DNA from: a virus
DNA: 64,000 nucleotides
Direction: 5' to 3' (one strand)
Virus record (IMG/VR): IMGVR_UViG_3300041964_000014
Span: 1-64,000 of that record
Under the pieces are notes generated by a model. It made no database searches. It worked only from the letters and a program-made list of their open reading frames with translations, and was not told the origin of the DNA. Below, one piece after another: positions 59,098 to 64,000 of this stretch (within the stretch, counting starts at the first letter, position 1; each line of letters starts with the position of its first letter). The position numbers and the translations under genes were made by a program.

Positions 59098-59343
59098 ATG
59101 ACAAAGTTTGATCTTAGTAATAATAGTCCTAATAAAGACCCTTATATACTATGGCGAGAACTAGCTACAAGAGTCCGAAATAATAAGGACTACAACCAAG
59201 TAGTATCTGTCACGGTTATGGAAGGTTACCTTCAAATACAGTTTGAAGGGCATACCAAGCTGTATTTCTATAGAGACAAGCACAAAATTGCTTCACTATT
59301 AAGCCGCCAAGATGCCGAGTGGTGGTTAAGTCAACCGTTTTAG
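59098..59343 (+). CDS. hypothetical protein (81 aa)
   Basis: MTKFDLSNNSPNKDPYILWR ... GYLQIQFEGHTKLYFYRDKH. A repeat at 59173 encodes VRNNKDY in frame, as in 4015-4242. Likely beta sandwich-like with an aromatic core. Unknown. Confidence 0.55.
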   Translation: MTKFDLSNNSPNKDPYILWRELATRVRNNKDYNQVVSVTVMEGYLQIQFEGHTKLYFYRDKHKIASLLSRQDAEWWLSQPF

Positions 59344-59358
59344 ATAGTAGGAGGTTCG

Positions 59359-59550
59359 ATGTTACTTAGGTATGGGATTTACGAGGCATTAGTTATGTAT
59401 GACAAAGAATCCCACAAACTATGTGGGAGGATTACAAATATTGGGAATGATGTGGTAACTTTCCAAAGTACTACGTGGAAAGGAATACAAGAGGAATTTA
59501 AAACCTCGGTTGACGATTACGTAGAATGGTGTGTTGAATTAGCGGCTTAA
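59359..59550 (+). CDS. hypothetical protein (63 aa)
   Basis: MLLRYGIYEALVMYDKESHK, NDVVTFQSTTWKGIQEEFKT. Small, mostly beta, acidic C terminus. Preceded by a GGAGG ribosome site. Ends before a hairpin. Unknown. Confidence 0.5.
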   Translation: MLLRYGIYEALVMYDKESHKLCGRITNIGNDVVTFQSTTWKGIQEEFKTSVDDYVEWCVELAA

Positions 59551-59556
59551 TACGTA

Positions 59557-59576
59557 CCCCGATTTGAGATCGGGAA
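59557..59576 (+). promoter_or_regulatory. hairpin before the second AntA-like gene
   Basis: CCCGAT (59558-59563) pairs with ATCGGG (59569-59574), loop TTGAG. Lies 53 bases upstream of the antirepressor start, similar in position to other antirepressor hairpins, although it may instead be a terminator. Confidence 0.4.
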
Positions 59577-59629
59577 GGGTAAATTAGTGGAATCTATTTT
59601 GTTTACTTGTATATTCAGAGGAAAAACAA

Positions 59630-60376
59630 ATGACTGAGTTTAGTTTGGATTTGGCTAAAGAATTAGTAGCATCTAACGATGAGTTTCCTGTTGATTTTGA
59701 GCAAGCATATGTTTGGTTAGAGTACTCTCGTAAGGATGTTGCAAAACGAGCGTTTTTAAATGTAGGCTTTATTGAGAATGTCGATTTCAAGGTTTTCCAC
59801 ACTTCTGCGGAAAACTCCCAAGGTGGTCGTCCCACTGAGATTATTAAGTTGACAGTAGATTGTTTCAAGCAATGGGGAATGGTATGTGGCAACGATAAAG
59901 GAAAACAGATTCGTTTGTATTTCCTTGAATGCGAAAAGGTAGCCAAACAAGTAACTAATATCCCTGCCGAAATGTTGCAGTTTATGCAGACTATGCAATC
60001 AGAAATGCGATTATTAAGGGAGCGTACTGAGAAACTAGATATTGTACAAGAAGAAAAGCAGCAACTAGCGTCAGAACTCCAAGACCGTAACACACTACTC
60101 AAACTGCTGGATGAAGCGGGCTACGAACACCAGGGTTGTTACAACATTGTCAATCAAGCCGTAGTTTCCCCAAAACAACGACTATTCACAGCTTTTAAGT
60201 ACCTTGATCATATGGGATACGATACTGGGTTTGCCAATATACTTGCACGTCGAGCAGCTGCTTTCTACCGTACTAGTAAGAAAATCGAGCCGCACCGTGA
60301 TGCAGATAATAATCTGCTGTTTGAGGAAAGCTATTTAGCAGAAGTATATGAAGCACTCAAGCAAGTAGACGAATAG
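59630..60376 (+). CDS. AntA-like antirepressor (248 aa)
   Basis: N-terminal AntA-type fold (FPVDFEQAYVWLEYSRKDVA; VDFKVF; QGGRPTEIIKLTVDCFKQWG), then a coiled coil (about 120-155, MLQFMQTMQSEMRLLRERTE), then a C-terminal domain with HQGCYNIVNQAVVSPKQRLF and ARRAAAFYRTSKKI. The C-terminal part matches that of the Rha paralogues (H-x-GC, aromatic-RR-basic), so N-terminal domains have been swapped on a common tail. Confidence 0.7.
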   Translation: MTEFSLDLAKELVASNDEFPVDFEQAYVWLEYSRKDVAKRAFLNVGFIENVDFKVFHTSAENSQGGRPTEIIKLTVDCFKQWGMVCGNDKGKQIRLYFLECEKVAKQVTNIPAEMLQFMQTMQSEMRLLRERTEKLDIVQEEKQQLASELQDRNTLLKLLDEAGYEHQGCYNIVNQAVVSPKQRLFTAFKYLDHMGYDTGFANILARRAAAFYRTSKKIEPHRDADNNLLFEESYLAEVYEALKQVDE

Positions 60377-60412
60377 TTCTCTTATTGTTTCGGACATCTT
60401 AAAGGAGTTATC

Positions 60413-60661
60413 ATGTCTCAACTAAAAAGAACCTTAGTAGTTACTAGTACTACTATCAATCTTGTGGGGACTAATGAATCTGGCGCAGTAGAAGAACTAA
60501 TTGTATTTCGAGGCAAGGATATACGCGGAGCAGCTATTAAGGGAGATAAAGCTGAGTTGTTTGTAAATCAAGAGTCGGGAAACACTTGGATAAATGTTTC
60601 TCCTTGGAAAGAGCCACTAACCAAATGGCTCTTAGACGTAGATGGTACAACTTACGAGTAA
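60413..60661 (+). CDS. hypothetical protein (82 aa)
   Basis: MSQLKRTLVVTSTTINLVGT then beta strands (VEELIVFRGKDIRGAAIKGD; NTWINVSPWKEPLTKWLLDV). A small soluble beta-rich domain. Repeat at 60388 precedes its start; AAAGGAG ribosome site. Confidence 0.55.
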   Translation: MSQLKRTLVVTSTTINLVGTNESGAVEELIVFRGKDIRGAAIKGDKAELFVNQESGNTWINVSPWKEPLTKWLLDVDGTTYE

Positions 60662-60694
60662 TCCGCTTTTGTAATTAGTAACTAGGAGAGTATC

Positions 60695-61072
60695 ATGTTT
60701 GACGTATCGCACTTACCGTTTTTTACTCGTATGTATTGGGAAGCAGAATTCCAGTGGATAGCCGAATTTGAAGCCAAAATTATGGCAGTGAGAAAGTTAC
60801 AGGAGCGGCAACAGTTCTTTCATTACCTAGGGAAGTTGAAGTGCTTTCCCCGCAAAGTGCATGATGCTAAGTCTCGGCGACACACACTAGCGATTCCTAT
60901 TGCTAGTTTGGTACAAGCAGGTTTACTTAAACCCACTGGAAAATTACCCACGGAACATATTGTTAAAAAGCGGTACTTGACGAAAGATGGGGGCGAGAAA
61001 GTAGTCCCAATGCTCAAGGTTTCTTACGTGAAGAAACTAGTCAATAAGCAGAAGAAATCATTAGCAGCATAA
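60695..61072 (+). CDS. hypothetical basic protein (125 aa)
   Basis: MFDVSHLPFFTRMYWEAEFQ, MAVRKLQERQQFFHYLGKLK, then KSRRHTLAIPIASLVQAGLL and a very basic end (KVSYVKKLVNKQKKSLAA). May bind nucleic acid through its C terminus. Unknown. Confidence 0.55.
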   Translation: MFDVSHLPFFTRMYWEAEFQWIAEFEAKIMAVRKLQERQQFFHYLGKLKCFPRKVHDAKSRRHTLAIPIASLVQAGLLKPTGKLPTEHIVKKRYLTKDGGEKVVPMLKVSYVKKLVNKQKKSLAA

Positions 61073-61110
61073 TCCCTCACACACTTAGTAATTTACAAGG
61101 TCAATTAACT

Positions 61111-61383
61111 ATGCGTTTAGTTTTGAAGTTGAAGAATGCTGAAAATCTGTACTATAGTAACAGCACCCGGACAGGATTAACAAGGTCTATCAAAAAAGCT
61201 ACTAACTGCAACATTAAAAGGTTGGTAGACATCTCTCCCAGGCTGTTAGACGTGTTTGACTTACTTGTGGTAGAGCCAGGTAAAACAATGGAGTCTACTA
61301 TGCAGTTTCCCGACAAAAACACTCAGGAAATATATCAGTCCTTGATCGATGCATTTTCTAACGGGGTTCCTCACGTTGAGTAA
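61111..61383 (+). CDS. hypothetical protein (90 aa)
   Basis: MRLVLKLKNAENLYYSNSTR ... MQFPDKNTQEIYQSLIDAFS. Small alpha/beta protein. It precedes the inverted pair at 61397-61433. Unknown. Confidence 0.5.
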   Translation: MRLVLKLKNAENLYYSNSTRTGLTRSIKKATNCNIKRLVDISPRLLDVFDLLVVEPGKTMESTMQFPDKNTQEIYQSLIDAFSNGVPHVE

Positions 61384-61396
61384 ATAGTAGTATAGT

Positions 61397-61433
61397 GTCC
61401 GAAATAATAGCTTCCTCCTTGTTGTTTCGGACT
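61397..61433. repeat. inverted pair of the GTCCGAAA repeat
   Basis: GTCCGAAATAATAG (61397-61410) and TTGTTGTTTCGGACTT (61419-61433) face each other in the gap between two genes. Confidence 0.7.
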
Positions 61434-61466
61434 TCTAATGTGTAGATAATTATTTAGGAGATACAA

Positions 61467-61967
61467 ATGGTTGACCACATAATTAGCAAAGAATTAGCTA
61501 AAGCATTGGCAAGTACCTTAACACCGGGAAGTGACGTTCAAGTTGTGGCAGAAACTACTTATAAGCTTGTGGTATTGGAAGGACGGGGATTAAAAGACAA
61601 CGAAGAATTGTATGTAGTTCCGCCAGACCCTAATTCAGAAGTAGATGAAGACATTCGTAATAATTTCTCGGAAGGTATGTTTCCTCCGGGAATGCGGCTA
61701 AAATTAGCCAGACTGTTACGCCATGTTACGAGAAAACAGCTGACACTGCGACAATGCAAAGAACTATCTGAGTACCTATCTCCGACTAGTGAAAGCTTTG
61801 TACAGCAACTTCAGGGTAAGTACAGCAATTGTAGACCGTTACAAGTAAACAGCTTTACTCAGACTCAAGTAGGGCAGATAGCTCATATTATTAGTATTGC
61901 GACTAATTACGCTCTGTCGTATGAGGACGCTGCAAAAGTAGCACAGCATATTGTTGATTTGTGGTAG
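61467..61967 (+). CDS. right-arm paralogue (166 aa)
   Basis: VDHIISKELAKALASTLTPG, VQVVAETTYKLVVLEGRGLK, then EGMFPPGMRLKLARLLRHVT and helices. Shares plan with 57376 and 62397 (short lead, beta strand, charged helix, four-helix end). May be a DNA- or protein-binding scaffold. Unknown. Confidence 0.6.
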   Translation: MVDHIISKELAKALASTLTPGSDVQVVAETTYKLVVLEGRGLKDNEELYVVPPDPNSEVDEDIRNNFSEGMFPPGMRLKLARLLRHVTRKQLTLRQCKELSEYLSPTSESFVQQLQGKYSNCRPLQVNSFTQTQVGQIAHIISIATNYALSYEDAAKVAQHIVDLW

Positions 61968-61974
61968 TTACAAG

Positions 61975-62097
61975 ATGAAGTGTCAACATTGCGGTAGTAG
62001 CAATCTTAGTTTCGTGCAAATAATCACTATGTACTCTAAAAAGTACAAGGATTATAGATGTAACGATTGTCGTAAGAACACAGCCTTCACAGCATAA
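61975..62097 (+). CDS. small zinc ribbon protein (40 aa)
   Basis: MKCQHCGSSNLSFV ... YRCNDCRKNTAFTA: two C-x-x-C knuckles typical of a zinc ribbon. ATG 61975, TAA 62095. May bind RNA polymerase or DNA; too short to say more. Confidence 0.65.
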   Translation: MKCQHCGSSNLSFVQIITMYSKKYKDYRCNDCRKNTAFTA

Positions 62098-62102
62098 ACA
62101 TA

Positions 62103-62333
62103 ATGGAAACTCTCCACAGTCCTAACAGTGATGTATTTAAGTTTGCAGTATTTGATGAAGTGAGTTTCGCCATGTTAGCTAATGTGGCTAATAAATTGTA
62201 TTTGTATCGGGGGATAACCCCGAAAGTCTGGAAAGAGTTGCTAGCAGCTGAAAGCAAAGGTAGGTATTTCAATGTGCAAATTAAAGATCGGTATCAGACT
62301 ACGGAGTTAAATAGTCTGGATATTGTGAAGTAA
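62103..62333 (+). CDS. KTSC domain protein
   Basis: ANKLYLYRGITPKVWKELLA then AESKGRYFNVQIKDRY: this matches the KTSC domain (lysyl-tRNA synthetase C-terminal-like small family) often found as a free protein in bacteria and phages. The key sentence A-E-S-K-G-R-Y-F-N is intact. Function unknown. Confidence 0.75.
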   Translation: METLHSPNSDVFKFAVFDEVSFAMLANVANKLYLYRGITPKVWKELLAAESKGRYFNVQIKDRYQTTELNSLDIVK

Positions 62334-62396
62334 CTTGCTTACTACGGGAAATTTCTTCGGGGTGTCTACTATTTACTTACCTAAGGGAGTTATATC

Positions 62397-62882
62397 ATGT
62401 CTACGAATCTTACACTCGACCAAGCCAAACAATTTGCTCAAGCGTTACCCTACGATAGTAACTTAAGGGTAGTTGTCGCTAGTACTGAGACTTATAAGCT
62501 CGTTAATGCTGACGAGTATGCGCCGCAACCGGGAGAATCGTATTGGGCAACAACACCTAGTGTAATAAGTCAGATTCAGAATCGATTTCCTGAAGGTTAT
62601 TTGTCTGGCAACTCATGTATCAAATTAATTAAGTTGCTTCGGACTATTGACACCAACTTAGGACTTCGCGAAGCCAAAGATGTTGCCGACTACTTACTTC
62701 CATCCATAGAGGCGACAAAAGAAAAGTGGAAACAGCAAATCTCAGATAGCACTGCCTTACAGGACAATAAGTTTTTTGGTTGTGATGCCTCCGCTTTGGA
62801 AGACTTAATTGAAATACTCACGAATGATCAGCTTAATTCCGAGGATGTGAAAGAAATTGTGAATGTATTAATCGGTAAGTAA
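62397..62882 (+). CDS. right-arm paralogue (161 aa)
   Basis: STNLTLDQAKQFAQALPYDS, LRVVVASTETYKLVNADEYA, then FPEGYLSGNSCIKLIKLLRT and helices. Paralogue of 61467-61967 and of 57376-57768. Followed by the inverted pair at 62896. Unknown. Confidence 0.6.
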   Translation: MSTNLTLDQAKQFAQALPYDSNLRVVVASTETYKLVNADEYAPQPGESYWATTPSVISQIQNRFPEGYLSGNSCIKLIKLLRTIDTNLGLREAKDVADYLLPSIEATKEKWKQQISDSTALQDNKFFGCDASALEDLIEILTNDQLNSEDVKEIVNVLIGK

Positions 62883-62895
62883 ACGTTAAGCAAAG

Positions 62896-62932
62896 AGTCC
62901 GAAATAACAAGACACTTATTTATTTCGGACTT
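62896..62932. repeat. inverted pair of the GTCCGAAA repeat
   Basis: AGTCCGAAATAACAAG (62896-62911) and CTTATTTATTTCGGACTT (62915-62932) form a 12-bp stem. Confidence 0.75.
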
Positions 62933-62961
62933 CTGCATTCCTATTCCAAAAGGAGATTTCT

Positions 62962-63492
62962 ATGTTGGTGCCTAATGTTGCCAGATGTATACGCAGCTTG
63001 TTTTCTAAGCCTCCTTTGCATTTGAAGCATTCCGATTGGAGCTATGTATTTAAGTGTTCATCTGGGTACGTAATCGCGGGCATCCCTTTATCGGAAACAA
63101 CGCGAATTCCGTCGCATAGCTTACTTGTAGAACTTTACGCGGATGAGAAAGGAGACTCGTATCACTTTGGTAAGTTTGCTGACGGCTCAGTAATACAACT
63201 CAATCCGGTACATTGGTCAGAAACACCTCCACAGCTAGTTTGGCATCCCCCTGATTTTGATATTTGGGATAAGTTATCTGTAGCAGGATTAGCTCCGAGA
63301 TACCCTAAAGAGCAAATAGATAAAGCTTGTCAAGCCGAGAAAACACTTAAAGAAGCTTACTCACAGTATGAAGCCACAATGAAACAGTTGGGAGCTGAAC
63401 TAGTAGATGAACGTTGGGAAAACTTGGAATGCTATCAATTTCCTACCCATCCGTTAATAGAGTTTTATGCTGACTCCGAATTAGGAGAATAA
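62962..63492 (+). CDS. hypothetical protein (176 aa)
   Basis: MLVPNVARCIRSLFSKPPLH then GYVIAGIPLSETTRIPSHSL, PPDFDIWDKLSVAGLAPRYP and a Tyr/Glu helix. Mostly soluble, with aromatic clusters. AAAGGAG ribosome site. Unknown. Confidence 0.55.
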   Translation: MLVPNVARCIRSLFSKPPLHLKHSDWSYVFKCSSGYVIAGIPLSETTRIPSHSLLVELYADEKGDSYHFGKFADGSVIQLNPVHWSETPPQLVWHPPDFDIWDKLSVAGLAPRYPKEQIDKACQAEKTLKEAYSQYEATMKQLGAELVDERWENLECYQFPTHPLIEFYADSELGE

Positions 63493-63498
63493 GTTTAT

Positions 63499-63717
63499 AT
63501 GAATATCCGTATAACTGCCAAGAAAGTACTGTGGGCTTCAGTGCATAGAACTGGGGAGTCTAAGCTTCAAGCGGGAGAGTCAGCCACAATTACCAAAGCC
63601 GTGGTAGCTCACCCGACTAATCCTCTGTATGAGGTGACTAAAGCGGATGGTAAACAATTTGTGGTGTATCGTGACGATTTAGTTGAATGTGGGGCTTTAG
63701 ATAGAATACCGGAATGA
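63499..63717 (+). CDS. hypothetical protein (72 aa)
   Basis: MNIRITAKKVLWASVHRTGE, GESATITKAVVAHPTNPLYE, GKQFVVYRDDLVECGALDRI: small beta-barrel-like domain. A repeat at 63725 follows the stop. Unknown. Confidence 0.5.
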   Translation: MNIRITAKKVLWASVHRTGESKLQAGESATITKAVVAHPTNPLYEVTKADGKQFVVYRDDLVECGALDRIPE

Positions 63718-63788
63718 TGTAATAGTCCGAAACAATAAGGGTGTGTTTGCTACTTCCGATGTTGTTATTTAATGGTAAGGAGTTACTA

Positions 63789-64000
63789 ATGACGGCTACC
63801 GTAATATACGTTGCGAGTTTAGTGGTATTAAAATTAGATGGTACTATTCACACTAAACCAGTTATTAGTAACCCCGCAGCTTATTCCTCCTTGTCAAGTT
63901 TTGTTGAGAGTTGTGTTACCAATATTAAAAGTGTGGCGGAGTTTAGTAATACTAAAATAGTGGGTTGTTTTGCTCATGAGGTACTCGATATTAGTACTGG
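63789..64000 (+). CDS. hypothetical protein, continues beyond window
   Basis: ATG 63789 after AAGGAG: MTATVIYVASLVVLKLDGTI then KSVAEFSNTKIVGCFAHEVL. The first 70 codons are open to the right edge. Beta-rich N terminus. No domain recognised. Confidence 0.5.
   Translation, partial: MTATVIYVASLVVLKLDGTIHTKPVISNPAAYSSLSSFVESCVTNIKSVAEFSNTKIVGCFAHEVLDIST

Noticed and set aside
1-64000. tRNA genes and CRISPR arrays
   Set aside because: I saw no cloverleaf-like sequence and no regularly spaced repeats with unique spacers. The GTCCGAAA copies are irregularly spaced. This is a reading by eye, so a weak tRNA could be missed.
1-64000. The GTCCGAAA repeat as a promoter or operator
   Set aside because: It occurs in both orientations, inside genes and at gene ends, with no consistent distance to starts.
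1-64000. Genome-wide TAG reassignment
   Set aside because: Many genes end at TAG with the next gene starting right after (for example 46281/46282), so TAG works as a stop.

Overview
This window looks like part of a tailed double-stranded DNA phage genome (class Caudoviricetes), probably from a large virus with a long non-contractile tail. It is AT-rich and densely coded. The minus strand carries a head and tail assembly line: terminase small subunit (49258-49998), terminase large subunit (46846-48459), a Mu F-like head protein (37534-40890), a prohead-protease-like gene (33029-34320), scaffold, decoration protein and lambda E-type major capsid protein (29129-32156), appendage genes with SGNH hydrolase, LamG-like and Ig-like parts (16551-24354), neck genes and a tube candidate (11332-14294), and a tail-assembly-chaperone candidate (2920-3707). 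No portal gene was recognised. The plus strand carries short genes of mostly unknown function, with long co-directional runs at 4-10 kb and 50-64 kb. AP2/GIY-YIG homing nucleases, KilA/Rha/BRO-type antirepressors and ribbon-helix-helix regulators suggest a filamentous cyanobacterial host; this is inference with low confidence.

The most striking system is a set of about fifteen proteins in the head region, plus one at 8.6 kb, that share an N-terminal tag: a short hydrophobic-SDI segment (for example MRLLFISDI), then a few variable residues, then FARKKGSKDKKKRK, usually followed by Gly/Ala-rich hydrophobic stretches. In three proteins the cluster lies inside the chain (14431-15369, 36261-37550 and, in reduced form, 33029-34320), at what looks like a domain boundary. 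Cargo behind the tag includes a GNAT acetyltransferase, a lipase-like alpha/beta hydrolase, a possible ADP-ribosyltransferase and a NUMOD-like DNA-binding segment. By analogy with T4 internal proteins and Alt, I infer a capsid-targeting tag removed by the prohead protease at A-x-F sites, loading proteins into the head for injection.

The second signal is a short DNA repeat with core GTCCGAAA (extended form GTCCGAAATAATAAGG or GTCCGAAATAAATAGG). I counted 58 copies by eye, in both orientations, inside and between genes, where one or two are expected by chance. Five intergenic sites hold two copies facing each other as hairpins. In several tagged genes the repeat itself encodes the LFISD tag.

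Third, at least six antirepressor-like genes (three Rha-like paralogues at 1.3, 4.5 and 7.1 kb, AntA-like at 7.9 and 59.6 kb, BRO-N at 41.5 kb, and a KilA-like one at 26.9 kb) occur with distinctive hairpins upstream, and four are divergently paired with small ribbon-helix-helix genes.

Finally, at least fourteen reading-frame breaks in eleven or twelve genes all need the same correction, one added base, usually in a short homopolymer. This points to systematic under-calling in the sequence rather than decay. Those genes are annotated at full extent with the break described.
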